Shown here: positions 20,632 through 29,204 of the stretch, piece by piece
Position numbering within the stretch: the stretch's first letter is position 1
Layout: each line of letters starts with the position of its first letter
Source: Marinilabilia rubra
Lineage (GTDB): Bacteria; Bacteroidota; Bacteroidia; Bacteroidales; Marinilabiliaceae
NCBI RefSeq assembly: GCF_003121985.1
Contig: NZ_QEWP01000003.1
Coordinates: 248,001-312,000 of the forward strand
DNA length: 64,000 bases
Direction of reading: 5' to 3'
The notes under the pieces: generated by a model
The model's database searches: none
Seen by the model: the letters and a program-made list of their open reading frames with translations, nothing else
What the model was told of the DNA's origin: nothing
Program-made: the position numbers and the translations under genes

Positions 20632-22968
20632 ATGAAACGAACACTATTCGCTATGGCAATAGCAATGAGCTTATCCCTGTTTACGGGATGCGGCAAGAGC
20701 TCCCCCGGCAAAGATCAATTATCCATCATCCCCCTCCCAAAAGAAATGAAGGTAGGCAGTGGACATTTTGAACTAACGGCCAACACTAAAATCACCATCT
20801 CTCAGGAAAACGAAGAGGTGAAAAGTGTGACCAATTATCTGTCAGAACTGATTTCGCCTTCCACAGGGTTTTCACCTGACGTGGGGAAGTCGGCCACTGC
20901 AGAATCAAACGCCATCCACCTGGCATTAAAGCCTAAAATGAAGGGCAACAAAGGCGTTTACCTCATGGAAGTCACCAATGACGGAGTACTCATTGAAGCG
21001 CCCGATGCCATTGGGTTGTTTTACGGGGTACAATCACTTCGTCAACTGCTTCCTGCCGAAATTGAGGCGCAGTCGGTTCAGGCTGGCATTGACTGGACCA
21101 TCCCGGCTGTTGTTATCAATGACGAGCCACAATTTGAGTATCGCGGGTTGCACCTTGATGTGGGTCGCCATTTTTTCCCTGTAAGTTTTATTAAGAAGTA
21201 CATCGATCTGCTGGCCCTTCACAAAATGAATAAGTTCCACTGGCACCTGACCGAAGACCAGGGGTGGCGTCTGGAAATCGAGCAGTATCCAAAGCTTCAG
21301 AAAATTGCAAGTCGGCGTAAAGAGACCCTGATTGGCCACGGTGGAGAAACCCCGTTTGAATATGATGGCCAACCTTATGGAGGTTATTACACACAGGAAG
21401 AAGCCCGTGAAGTTGTAGAATATGCCCAGAAAAGGTTCATCACCGTTATTCCCGAAATTGAATTACCTGGGCATGCCCAGGCCGCTTTAGCTGCTTATCC
21501 AGAACTGGGATGTACCGGAGGCCCCTACGAAGTAGCTACCCGATGGGGCGTCTTTCCTGACATTTATTGCGCCGGACAGGAAAAGACTTTCGAATTTCTG
21601 GAAAATGTCATGCTTGAAGTTCTGGACATCTTCCCCAGCAAATACATCCATATTGGTGGCGATGAGGCTCCCAAAGACCGCTGGGAAGAATGTCCAAAAT
21701 GTCAGGCCCGTATCCGTGAAGAAGGGCTGAAAGATGAACACGAACTTCAGAGCTACTTCATCACCCGGATGGAGAAATTCCTGAATGAACACGATCGCCA
21801 GATCATTGGGTGGGATGAAATTCTGGAAGGCGGACTGGCCCCGGGAGCTACCGTGATGTCATGGCGAGGTGAAGCCGGCGGTATTGAAGCTGCGAAAATG
21901 GGCCACGATGTAATAATGACCCCCAATTCGCACATGTATTTCGATCATTACCAAAATGATCCCAAAGAAGAGCCTTTAGCGATTGGCGGATTCCTTCCTC
22001 TTGAAAAGGTTTATTCGTATCATCCGGTTCCCGAAGAGCTGGGCGACGAAAAAGCCAAACATGTACTTGGTGCCCAGGGCAATTTATGGACCGAATACAT
22101 GAAAACCCCCGACCATGTGGAATACATGGCCTATCCCAGAGCTGTGGCTCTTTCTGAAGTCGTATGGACTCCTATTGAAAAGAAGAATTATGAAGACTTT
22201 CTGAGCCGTCTTGAAAGACATTACGAGCGTCTCGACATGTTGGATGTAAACTACTTTTATGCACTTCCCAAGCCATCATCCAACACTGACAAAGCGGGAT
22301 TTCTTGAGTCGGCAGAAATAACCTTAAGCACTCCCCTGCCCAATAGCGAAATCCGGTACACCACCGACGGCAGTGAGCCCACCAAAGACTCTGAGCTTTA
22401 TGCGGGACCTATAACCGTTACAGAAACAGGGACCGTGAAAGCCATCACCGTAAAGAAAAGCTCAGGTGAAACCAGTTCAGTACTTGAAATACCGGTTGAG
22501 AAAGTAGGTTACACCTCTCCAGCCGAGGGCGTCAAGGCCGGTGAACAAGGCCTTTCATACAGCTATTATGAAGGATTTTTCAGAAGCGTGAAAGAGATGA
22601 ACGAAGAATCGCCAAATAAAGAAGGTGTGCTGAAGGAAGATATGATTCCCGGTGATGTTGCCAATGCAGGATCTTTTGGATTTATTTTTACCGGTCTGTT
22701 TAAGGTGGAAAAAGAAGGATTGTATCAATTCTATCTCTCTTCTGATGATGGCAGCATGTTGTTCCTTAATAATGAAAAATTCATTGATAATGATGGCCTT
22801 CATTCGAATAAAATGGTGAGTGAAGCGACAGCCCTTAAGAAAGGTTACTACAAAATGAAGCTTTATTTTACTGAAGGAGGTGGCGGTTACAACCTTGAGT
22901 TGAAAGCCAGATTTCCGGATGGTACCGAAAGAAAACTAACACCTGCCGACTTTGTGATAGGTGAATAA
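20632..22968 (+). CDS. beta-N-acetylhexosaminidase, GH20, with PA14 domain
   Basis: Releases terminal beta-GlcNAc/GalNAc by substrate-assisted catalysis. I start it at 20632, where a lipoprotein signal begins (MKRTLFAMAIAMSLSLFTGC); an in-frame ATG at 20506 would add 42 residues that come from repeat DNA. Domains: GH20b N-terminal domain (about 30-165), catalytic barrel (about 170-520) with the Asp344-Glu345 pair in HIGGDEAP and HWHLTEDQGWR upstream, a chitobiase C-terminal-like segment (about 535-620), then a PA14 domain (about 640-775; FYLSSDDGSMLFLNN) that may bind sugar. It is the last gene of the plus-strand glycan locus and ends at a bidirectional terminator facing the LacI gene. Its product GlcNAc would feed the adjacent nagB-transporter operon. 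Confidence 0.95.
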   Translation: MKRTLFAMAIAMSLSLFTGCGKSSPGKDQLSIIPLPKEMKVGSGHFELTANTKITISQENEEVKSVTNYLSELISPSTGFSPDVGKSATAESNAIHLALKPKMKGNKGVYLMEVTNDGVLIEAPDAIGLFYGVQSLRQLLPAEIEAQSVQAGIDWTIPAVVINDEPQFEYRGLHLDVGRHFFPVSFIKKYIDLLALHKMNKFHWHLTEDQGWRLEIEQYPKLQKIASRRKETLIGHGGETPFEYDGQPYGGYYTQEEAREVVEYAQKRFITVIPEIELPGHAQAALAAYPELGCTGGPYEVATRWGVFPDIYCAGQEKTFEFLENVMLEVLDIFPSKYIHIGGDEAPKDRWEECPKCQARIREEGLKDEHELQSYFITRMEKFLNEHDRQIIGWDEILEGGLAPGATVMSWRGEAGGIEAAKMGHDVIMTPNSHMYFDHYQNDPKEEPLAIGGFLPLEKVYSYHPVPEELGDEKAKHVLGAQGNLWTEYMKTPDHVEYMAYPRAVALSEVVWTPIEKKNYEDFLSRLERHYERLDMLDVNYFYALPKPSSNTDKAGFLESAEITLSTPLPNSEIRYTTDGSEPTKDSELYAGPITVTETGTVKAITVKKSSGETSSVLEIPVEKVGYTSPAEGVKAGEQGLSYSYYEGFFRSVKEMNEESPNKEGVLKEDMIPGDVANAGSFGFIFTGLFKVEKEGLYQFYLSSDDGSMLFLNNEKFIDNDGLHSNKMVSEATALKKGYYKMKLYFTEGGGGYNLELKARFPDGTERKLTPADFVIGE

Positions 22969-23006
22969 ACTGAAGAGTTAATACTTTTTTCTTAATTTTC
23001 ATAATC

Positions 23007-23043
23007 AAAAAGAGCAGGATTCCCGCGGGAGTCCTGCTCTTTT
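23007..23043. terminator. bidirectional rho-independent terminator
   Basis: AGAGCAGGA (23011-23019) pairs with TCCTGCTCT (23032-23040) around the self-complementary TCCCGCGGGA, with TTTT to the right and AAAA to the left. It lies between the convergent GH20 and LacI genes and can stop both. Confidence 0.85.
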
Positions 23044-23091
23044 ACTAACCAAAACTTGCTTATTAAACTATAAAACTAAACCTGTATTGCT

Positions 23092-24144
23092 TCAGATATA
23101 ATATTGCAGATTTTCTTTTGTAACCACATCCAGAGGCAGATACTTGATTTGATCCACTTCTTTTCTGAAGACCAGATGATCCACCAGTAGTCTGACTCCC
23201 CAATAGCCTTGCCCCCGGGGATTTTGGTTGATCAGAAAATCGACAACACCTTCGTTTAAAAGACCAATGTTTTTTGTCAGCAAATCATAGCCGACTAATT
23301 GCAGATATTCCAATCCATTCTTCTTAAGATAATCTCCAATAACAAAAGACCTGGAATTGGTGACGAAAAAGCCCCGCAGATCAGAATTTCTCCTAACTAG
23401 CTCATCCAGCTGTTTGTGACAGCTCCTCTCATCATCCCAGTTATTGATTTCTGCCCGGACAATTTTGAAACCGTTTTCTTTGCTTTCTTCAAAATAATCC
23501 ATAAAACCCTGTTCCTTTTTTACAAGGTGCGTCGAATTAAGAACCTCTTTATCCAGTTGGGCCACAATGAAAGTGCCCGGTTCTTTGCTTCCGTAATGAA
23601 GCAATTTACCGGCCAGCAAACCACTTTGATACGAATCCTGCCCCACATAAGTGACGGGTTCATAATCGGGAATGTGTGTATTAAACAAATTGAAAGGAAT
23701 ACCTTCCTGACTCCACTTACTTAAAAATGCCAAAGATTCGCGATAGAATATGGGTGCCACCAAAATGCCTTTGTACGACATTTCGGAAAGGCGCTGGGCT
23801 TCATGCTTAAAAGATTCAACATCATTCTGTTCGAACAGAAATTTATCCACGATCACCCCATATTGACGCATCTGGGCTTCAGCTTCGTCGACCCCCCGAA
23901 ACGGGGCTTCCCAATATTCATCATGGGTAGGGTCGGGAATCAGAGCTGCAATACGAAATTCTCCCGAAGAGACCAGAGCACGAGCCATCATATTGGGCTC
24001 GTACTTTAGTTCTTCCATAGCTTTAAGAATTCTTTTTTTCGCATTTTCAGAAACCCGGCCCCGGTTATGAATTACCCGGTCAACAGTTCCGGCCGACACA
24101 TTAGCCCTCTCTGCAATGTCTTTTATGCGTGCTATCTTCTTCAA
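23092..24144 (-). CDS. LacI-family transcriptional regulator
   Basis: DNA-binding regulator with a periplasmic-binding-protein-like effector domain. Residues about 5-50 form the LacI helix-turn-helix (IKDIAERANVSAGTVDRVIHNRGRVSENAKKRI), followed by the hinge helix region ARALVSSGEF and a sugar-binding domain (about 65-350). Length 350 aa is typical. The TVDRV variant of the recognition helix (instead of TVSRV) is common in Bacteroidota members with this kind of effector domain. It is the last gene of the nagB - transporter - regulator unit, 107 bases after the transporter, and is the obvious candidate to bind the ACACA-N4-TGTGT dyads in front of nagB. The inducer is probably a GlcNAc or fucose-related metabolite (inference). 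Confidence 0.93.
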   Translation of the reverse strand: MKKIARIKDIAERANVSAGTVDRVIHNRGRVSENAKKRILKAMEELKYEPNMMARALVSSGEFRIAALIPDPTHDEYWEAPFRGVDEAEAQMRQYGVIVDKFLFEQNDVESFKHEAQRLSEMSYKGILVAPIFYRESLAFLSKWSQEGIPFNLFNTHIPDYEPVTYVGQDSYQSGLLAGKLLHYGSKEPGTFIVAQLDKEVLNSTHLVKKEQGFMDYFEESKENGFKIVRAEINNWDDERSCHKQLDELVRRNSDLRGFFVTNSRSFVIGDYLKKNGLEYLQLVGYDLLTKNIGLLNEGVVDFLINQNPRGQGYWGVRLLVDHLVFRKEVDQIKYLPLDVVTKENLQYYI

Positions 24145-24251
24145 ATTGATCTTCTATTGGTTCTTGAATTCCTATTTCGGAGACTTAAGCAATCTATAGG
24201 CGGTACGTCAGATGACTATTGTACTACCATCTATAAACTGTTATCTAAACC

Positions 24252-25472
24252 TCACGTCCTTATCTTATGCCCTTTTAAAGCATAAAACAGGATGTACAAA
24301 AACAATGGCAACGCCAGCCAGTATGCATTCTGAGCTCCGAAGAAGTCCTTCAAAAATCCGTAAATAGTAGGTATCAAAGCTCCCCCGACAATGGCCACCA
24401 CCATTAATGAGCTACCGGCTTTGGTGAAACGACCAAGATCGGTCATCGCCAGCGGCCATAGAGCAGGCCACATCAAAGCACAACCAAGGGCTATGAAAAC
24501 GATAAAGAAAATGGATATTTCGGGTGGTGTTAAAACCACCAGGAATGAACCAATTATGGCTACCCATGAACTGATTAGTAATGCTTTTGACTGACTGAGG
24601 TATTTAGGAATTAATACAATTCCGGCAATGTATCCCACTACCAAACCTACGGGAGCAATCCAGGCATACAATTCAGGGTTGGGAAGATCCAGACTTTCGG
24701 CATAATCCACGAGTGTTCCCAGCGAGATGGTTTCCACTCCTACATAAAAGAACAATGCCAAAACACCCAGCAAAAGGTGAGGAAATTGCCAGATAGACGT
24801 TTTATTAGCTGCATACGGACAATCCGCTGCCGATTCTTCATCTTCTCCCACAGCCTTAACTTCAGGAAGTGGTGAAAACAAAGAGATAATACCTAAAAGG
24901 ATAAATACTCCGATGATGATGATAAATGGTAAAGTTGTATCAGACAATTTCACGTGATCCACACTCTTACCAATTACCAAAGCCAGAAAAAGCGGTGCAA
25001 CCGGCCAGGCCAGTTTATTCATGATACCCATGATACTCATTCGCTGTGCGGCACTTTCCATGGGGCCCAGAATGGTAACATAGGGATTCACCGTAGCCTG
25101 CAAAAATGTATTACCCATCCCACTCAGAAACGATGCGGTCAAGAACAAAGGCAAACTCTCCAAACGGGCAGATGGAATGTAAAGATAGAACCCTATGGAA
25201 AACAATAAAAACGACAGAGCCATTGTCCGCTTATATCCAATACGCTTAATTACAAATGACGCCGGATACCCGAAAATTAAGAATGCAGAGAAAGTGGCGG
25301 CTAATACCAGATAAGACTCCCCTGATGAAATGCCCAATGCTTTATTGAGCAATGGAATAAGATAACTGTTTATGCCCAAAGCAAATCCAATGGCAAAAAA
25401 CATGGTTCCCAAAATGACCAGAGCCAAAAATTGACTGTTCGTCTTGGTACCTGTTGTCGGCTGAGTACTCAT
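24252..25472 (-). CDS. MFS sugar transporter, FucP/NagP-type
   Basis: Inner-membrane sugar:proton symporter with about 12 hydrophobic segments over 406 aa. It resembles the FucP/GluP/NagP branch of the major facilitator superfamily (FAIGFALGINSYLIPLLNKALG at the N-terminus, SGMGNTFLQATVNPYVTILGP in the middle). Because it lies 40 bases downstream of the nagB-like gene on the same strand, N-acetylglucosamine is the likeliest substrate; fucose is a real alternative given two fucosidases next door, but no fucose catabolic gene is seen here. An acidic loop (GEDEESAADC) separates the two six-helix halves. Confidence 0.88.
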   Translation of the reverse strand: MSTQPTTGTKTNSQFLALVILGTMFFAIGFALGINSYLIPLLNKALGISSGESYLVLAATFSAFLIFGYPASFVIKRIGYKRTMALSFLLFSIGFYLYIPSARLESLPLFLTASFLSGMGNTFLQATVNPYVTILGPMESAAQRMSIMGIMNKLAWPVAPLFLALVIGKSVDHVKLSDTTLPFIIIIGVFILLGIISLFSPLPEVKAVGEDEESAADCPYAANKTSIWQFPHLLLGVLALFFYVGVETISLGTLVDYAESLDLPNPELYAWIAPVGLVVGYIAGIVLIPKYLSQSKALLISSWVAIIGSFLVVLTPPEISIFFIVFIALGCALMWPALWPLAMTDLGRFTKAGSSLMVVAIVGGALIPTIYGFLKDFFGAQNAYWLALPLFLYILFYALKGHKIRT

Positions 25473-25512
25473 AATTCCTGTTTAATTATGTTAAAAAAAG
25501 GGTTGATTTAAA

Positions 25513-27423
25513 TCAAAAATGATATCTTTTAAAAGCTTCAATGGCCTCGTATTCGGTCAATCCCAACTGATCGTATAACTTAGCTGTTTCCCGGTTACGA
25601 TCTTCAGCACGTTCCCAAAACTCTCTGGAGTCGGTTCCCGGAAATACCGGCACATCTTTCTGAGATTGATGCTTAAATATAGCCATTCTTTTCTTTTTCA
25701 ATTCATCAGGACTAATGGGCACTGCCATTTCCACATCTTCAACATCCCATTCCTGCCAGGCTCCACGATACAACCACACGTAACAGTCTTGGGTCCAATC
25801 CTCATTTTTTACTTCCTCAAGAGCCCTGAAAATAGCCTGAAGACAAACCGCATGTGTCCCGTGTGGGTCTTGCAAATCACCTGCAGCATAAATTTGGTGA
25901 GGCTTTACTTCCCTTAGCAAGTTTACAATAATATCTACATCTTTGGAAGAAACTGGTTGTTTTTCCACACTACCGGTTTCGTAAAACGGCAAATCTAGAA
26001 AATGCACATTTTCTTCTTTTACACCGCTGAAGCGACAGGCGGCAGCTGCCTCACCTTGCCTGATCAATCCCTTAACACTCAATACGGAAGAACTACCATT
26101 GCCATTGTTCGGATGAGATTTCAAATAACCGGAGATTTCATCATGTATCTTTTTAATTTCAGGCTGGCAAACATCAAACTTCTTTGAGAATCCACTCAGA
26201 AAATCCATAAACCGATAGGCATCGTCATCAAACACAGCAATGTTTCCCGAAGTTTGATAAGCCACATGAACATCATGTCCCTGGTCAACTAACCTCAAGA
26301 AAGTTCCTCCCATTGATATCACATCATCATCGGGATGAGGACTAAAAATAATTGACTTTTTAGGAAACGGATTTGATCTTTCCGGTCTGGTTTTATCATC
26401 TGAAGAAGGCTTACCTCCGGGCCATCCCGTAATGGTTCGTTGCAAGCGATTATGGATTTCGATATTGAGGTCATAGGCCGTGCCAGCGGTTTCTAACAAA
26501 GATCTCAGACCCCATTCCTTATAATCAACTTCGGTCAATTTCAAAATGGGTTTTCCGGTTTGGTTAGACAACCAGATAAGCGCTTTTTTCTGAAGATGTT
26601 CGGTCCATTCACAATCACCCGTTAACCAGGGAGTGTCTATCCGACTCAATCGTGACGCTGCACCTTTGTCCAATACAAATAATACATCGTCATGATTTTG
26701 AAGAAATGAGGCAGGCACCTCCCCGGTAACAAGACCTTCGGTAGCTTCTTTAACGATAGGGGCCTTGTTTTCACCCCAGCCCATCAGGAAAACCTTGTTG
26801 GCTTTCATGATGGTTTTCACGCCCATAGTAATAGCAGTGCGGGGCACATTCTCTTTTCCGCCAAAATCTTTGGCCGCATCTTCGCGTGTAATATCATTCA
26901 GATAAACCATGCGTGTCCCATCAGAGATCTGTGAGCCCGGCTCATTAAAACCAATATGGCCGGTACGACCAATTCCCAGAACCTGAATATCCAGCCCCCC
27001 TAAAGAGTTTATCTTATTATCGTAAGATCGGCAATATGCGTCCATTTCGCCCATCGGAATGGTTCCGTCGGGGATGTTTACATTTTCAGGTTTTATATCT
27101 ATATGAGAAAACAGATTCTCATGCATAAACTTGTTGTAGCTTTGAGCATCAACCGGATTCATTGGATAGTATTCATCCAGATTGAATGTAATAACATTCT
27201 TAAAGCTCAAACCTTCTTCCTTATGGATTCTGATCAGCTCCTTATAGAGTAACAAAGGCGAACTCCCGGTCGCCAGTCCCAATACTGTGTATTTGTCAAG
27301 CTTGTTTTTCTCTTTAATCAAGGCCGCAATTTCGGTGGCAACAAACTTTGACCCTTCATCACGGTCTTCAAAAACCCGTGTTGAAACCTTTTCCAAATGA
27401 TTCCTCAATACTGACTCGGTCAT
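25513..27423 (-). CDS. nagB: glucosamine-6-phosphate deaminase fused to a PIG-L (LmbE-like) domain
   Basis: Cytoplasmic enzyme turning glucosamine-6-phosphate into fructose-6-phosphate and ammonia. The start at 27423 (MTESVLRN) is preferred: an in-frame ATG at 27486 would put the promoter and operator inside the coding region. The NagB domain spans about residues 1-290, with catalytic Asp83 in FNLDEYYPM and the substrate-binding GIGRTGHIGFNEPG near 150. A PIG-L/LmbE domain covers about 350-600 with the zinc motif His363-Pro-Asp-Asp and a distal HGTH motif. This two-domain arrangement (about 640 aa) is known for Bacteroidota NagB proteins; the second domain's activity may be deacetylation of GlcNAc-6-phosphate, since no separate nagA is visible nearby (inference). 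First gene of the operon. Confidence 0.93.
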   Translation of the reverse strand: MTESVLRNHLEKVSTRVFEDRDEGSKFVATEIAALIKEKNKLDKYTVLGLATGSSPLLLYKELIRIHKEEGLSFKNVITFNLDEYYPMNPVDAQSYNKFMHENLFSHIDIKPENVNIPDGTIPMGEMDAYCRSYDNKINSLGGLDIQVLGIGRTGHIGFNEPGSQISDGTRMVYLNDITREDAAKDFGGKENVPRTAITMGVKTIMKANKVFLMGWGENKAPIVKEATEGLVTGEVPASFLQNHDDVLFVLDKGAASRLSRIDTPWLTGDCEWTEHLQKKALIWLSNQTGKPILKLTEVDYKEWGLRSLLETAGTAYDLNIEIHNRLQRTITGWPGGKPSSDDKTRPERSNPFPKKSIIFSPHPDDDVISMGGTFLRLVDQGHDVHVAYQTSGNIAVFDDDAYRFMDFLSGFSKKFDVCQPEIKKIHDEISGYLKSHPNNGNGSSSVLSVKGLIRQGEAAAACRFSGVKEENVHFLDLPFYETGSVEKQPVSSKDVDIIVNLLREVKPHQIYAAGDLQDPHGTHAVCLQAIFRALEEVKNEDWTQDCYVWLYRGAWQEWDVEDVEMAVPISPDELKKKRMAIFKHQSQKDVPVFPGTDSREFWERAEDRNRETAKLYDQLGLTEYEAIEAFKRYHF

Positions 27424-27455
27424 AATTATTTGCTTTAAAGTTGGATATTCCCGGG

Positions 27456-27463
27456 CAAATATA
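27456..27463 (-). promoter_or_regulatory. nagB promoter, -7 element TATATTTG
   Basis: On the minus strand TATATTTG matches the Bacteroidota TAnnTTTG box and ends 33 bases before the nagB ATG. No good TTTG upstream box is seen at the expected place, which fits a promoter that depends on regulation. Confidence 0.65.
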
Positions 27464-27476
27464 CACATTTTTGTGT
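27463..27476. promoter_or_regulatory. candidate operator, ACACA-N4-TGTGT dyad abutting the nagB -7 box
   Basis: ACACA-TTTT-TGTGT is a perfect dyad that touches the upstream edge of the -7 box, where a bound repressor would block RNA polymerase. The same spacing recurs at 27546-27568. The co-transcribed LacI protein is the probable binder (inference). Confidence 0.6.
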
Positions 27477-27545
27477 GCACGCCCACACCTGTTTCTTTAT
27501 TTTAAATTGAAAGACTTTAAACATCACAAAAAAAGCAAGCTTTCA

Positions 27546-27568
27546 ACACAAACATGTGTATTAACACA
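27546..27568. promoter_or_regulatory. auxiliary operator candidate: two overlapping dyads
   Basis: ACACA-AACA-TGTGT-ATTA-ACACA holds two overlapping inverted pairs with the same 4-base spacing as the promoter-proximal site, centred about 87 bp further upstream. That distance would allow DNA looping between sites. The rest of 27424-27771 shows no gene. Confidence 0.55.
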
Positions 27569-27771
27569 CATCGTTTTCACACACGCTGATCAATAAGCTT
27601 CCTTGTTTATGAAAGATGAAATTCATTCTACCGTAATGAGAAACCCAGATAGTAATTTACCCCTGCCACCTTTAACTCCCTGTATTACAATACACGCAAA
27701 GCAACCCGGTATTTAGTCTCACAAAAAAAATCATAAAATGCCCACATTTTTTATTTTTTTCATCCTTGAAA

Positions 27772-27802
27772 TTTGCAAGAAGTGAAATTTGACTTATCTT
27801 TG
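27772..27802 (+). promoter_or_regulatory. promoter of the tRNA-Glu/rpsT unit
   Basis: TTTG (27772-27775), a 19-base spacer, then TATCTTTG (27795-27802), a full match to the Bacteroidota primary-sigma consensus, 42 bases before the tRNA. Confidence 0.75.
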
Positions 27803-27844
27803 CATCCGCATTTGAAAAACAACACATCAAATGTGACACATTTT

Positions 27845-27916
27845 GGTCCCTTCGTCTAGTGGTTAGGACGCCAGGTTTTCATCCTGGAAACAGGAGTTCG
27901 ATTCTCCTAGGGACTG
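27845..27916 (+). tRNA. tRNA-Glu (anticodon TTC), copy 1
   Basis: 72-nt cloverleaf: acceptor GGTCCCT / AGGGACT (first pair G-T), anticodon stem CCAGG / CCTGG with loop TTTTCAT giving anticodon TTC, T-arm GGAG-TTCGATT-CTCC, discriminator G. CCA is not encoded. It is identical to the copy at 28230-28301. Confidence 0.97.
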
Positions 27917-27956
27917 CAAGTAGAGAGAAATTTGTAACAATTAGCAAGGATTAGAG

Positions 27957-28211
27957 ATGGCAAATCATCAGTCGGCAAAAAAGAGAGTTCGTCAAATTGA
28001 GAAGCGCAAGCTTCACAATAAGTATTACGCAAAAACTGCCCGTAATGCTATCAAGAAGTTGAGGACCACCACCGAAAAATCGGAAGCAGAATCGATGTAT
28101 CCTCAAGTAACTTCTATGATCGACAAACTTGCCAAGAAGAACATTATTCACAAAAATAATGCGTCCAATCTGAAATCCAGTTTGGCAAATCACATCAGTA
28201 AGCTGGCTTAA
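27957..28211 (+). CDS. rpsT: 30S ribosomal protein S20
   Basis: Small basic primary-binding protein of the 30S subunit. The 84-residue sequence begins [22 protein letters not shown] and ends [11 protein letters not shown], with the usual lysine/arginine-rich helical pattern and family length. It sits between two identical tRNA-Glu genes, 40 bases after the first and 18 before the second, so all three are probably cut from one transcript. Confidence 0.97.
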   Translation: MANHQSAKKRVRQIEKRKLHNKYYAKTARNAIKKLRTTTEKSEAESMYPQVTSMIDKLAKKNIIHKNNASNLKSSLANHISKLA

Positions 28212-28229
28212 GCATTAAGCCTGTTTTTT

Positions 28230-28301
28230 GGTCCCTTCGTCTAGTGGTTAGGACGCCAGGTTTTCATCCTGGAAACAGGAGTTCGATTCTCCTAGGGACT
28301 G
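28230..28301 (+). tRNA. tRNA-Glu (anticodon TTC), copy 2
   Basis: Identical in all 72 positions to copy 1; the identity extends a few bases on each side (TTTT before, GC after). It lacks its own promoter and follows the rpsT stop by 18 bases, then runs into an intrinsic terminator. Confidence 0.97.
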
Positions 28302-28303
28302 CT

Positions 28304-28338
28304 AAGGTCTTTCCTGTATTAAGGGAAGACCTTTTTTT
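28304..28338 (+). terminator. terminator of the tRNA-Glu/rpsT unit
   Basis: AAGGTCTT (28304-28311) pairs with AAGACCTT (28326-28333), followed by a run of T to 28338. Confidence 0.85.
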
Positions 28339-28432
28339 GCTCCTGTTTTTTTGTATCTTCACGTTCCGGTAACCTAACCTTCCCAAAAGTCCAATTCGGA
28401 TTGCCCAACGGGAATGGTTCAAAAATTAAAGG

Positions 28433-29131
28433 ATGGAAGATTATCAGAAAAGGAGCATCCGCCAATGGGCCATTGAAGACCGCCCGCGCGAGAAACTCAT
28501 TCAAAAAGGCATTGGCTCGCTTTCCAATGCAGAACTTCTGGCTATTCTAATCGGATCAGGAAGCCAAAAAGAATCGGCAGTTGACCTGTCAAGAAAAATC
28601 CTGCATGATGCCCACAACAATCTTAATGAATTAGGCAAAGCCACTATTGAATCCCTTCAAAAAGGCTATCATGGTGTAGGAGAAGCCAAAGCCATCACAA
28701 TTGTTGCCGCCCTTGAACTGGGACGCAGGCGTCAGCTTAGTTCACCCGTAGAGCGCCCGCAAATCAGAAAAAGCGAAGATGTTTTTGCACTAATGCACCC
28801 GACACTGGCCGACCTTCCACACGAAGAGTTTTGGATTTTAATCCTTAATCAGGCCAATAAAGTCATCAACCGCTTCAACACAAGTAAAGGAGGAATTGCA
28901 GGAACCGTTATTGATGTCAGGCTAATTATGGAGAAAGCCCTCTATCAACATGCTTCCTCTCTAATACTCTGCCACAACCATCCTTCAGGAAATCGTAAAC
29001 CCAGTCAGGCAGACATATCTATCACAAAAAAATTAACTGAGGCAGGAAAAATACTCGACATTCAGGTGCTTGATCATCTCATTGTAGCCGAAAACCACTA
29101 TTTTAGCTTTGCGGATGAAGGAATGATGTAA
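28433..29131 (+). CDS. radC: RadC/JAB-domain protein
   Basis: Member of the RadC family, which has an N-terminal helix-hairpin-helix-like part (about residues 10-95) and a C-terminal JAB/MPN metalloprotease-like domain (about 105-230). The zinc motif His181-Asn-His183-Pro-Ser-Gly is intact with a downstream Asp. The historical DNA-repair role is not well supported and the real function is unknown. Length 232 aa is normal. It stands between the tRNA-Glu terminator and the FemAB-like pair, with 73 bases to the next gene. Confidence 0.93.
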   Translation: MEDYQKRSIRQWAIEDRPREKLIQKGIGSLSNAELLAILIGSGSQKESAVDLSRKILHDAHNNLNELGKATIESLQKGYHGVGEAKAITIVAALELGRRRQLSSPVERPQIRKSEDVFALMHPTLADLPHEEFWILILNQANKVINRFNTSKGGIAGTVIDVRLIMEKALYQHASSLILCHNHPSGNRKPSQADISITKKLTEAGKILDIQVLDHLIVAENHYFSFADEGMM

Positions 29132-29204
29132 CTGAGGTTTTTCAAACCTGAGGTTAACGTTTTTGATCCCAGGAGGACTTCATAATTTTTGAGACTTAAA
29201 CCTT

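Noticed and set aside
27820-27842. ACACATCAAATGTG near the first tRNA-Glu as another LacI operator
   Set aside because: Its spacing (3 bases) and half-sites differ from the ACACA-N4-TGTGT dyads, and it lies in a strong tRNA promoter leader, so a shared regulator is unlikely.
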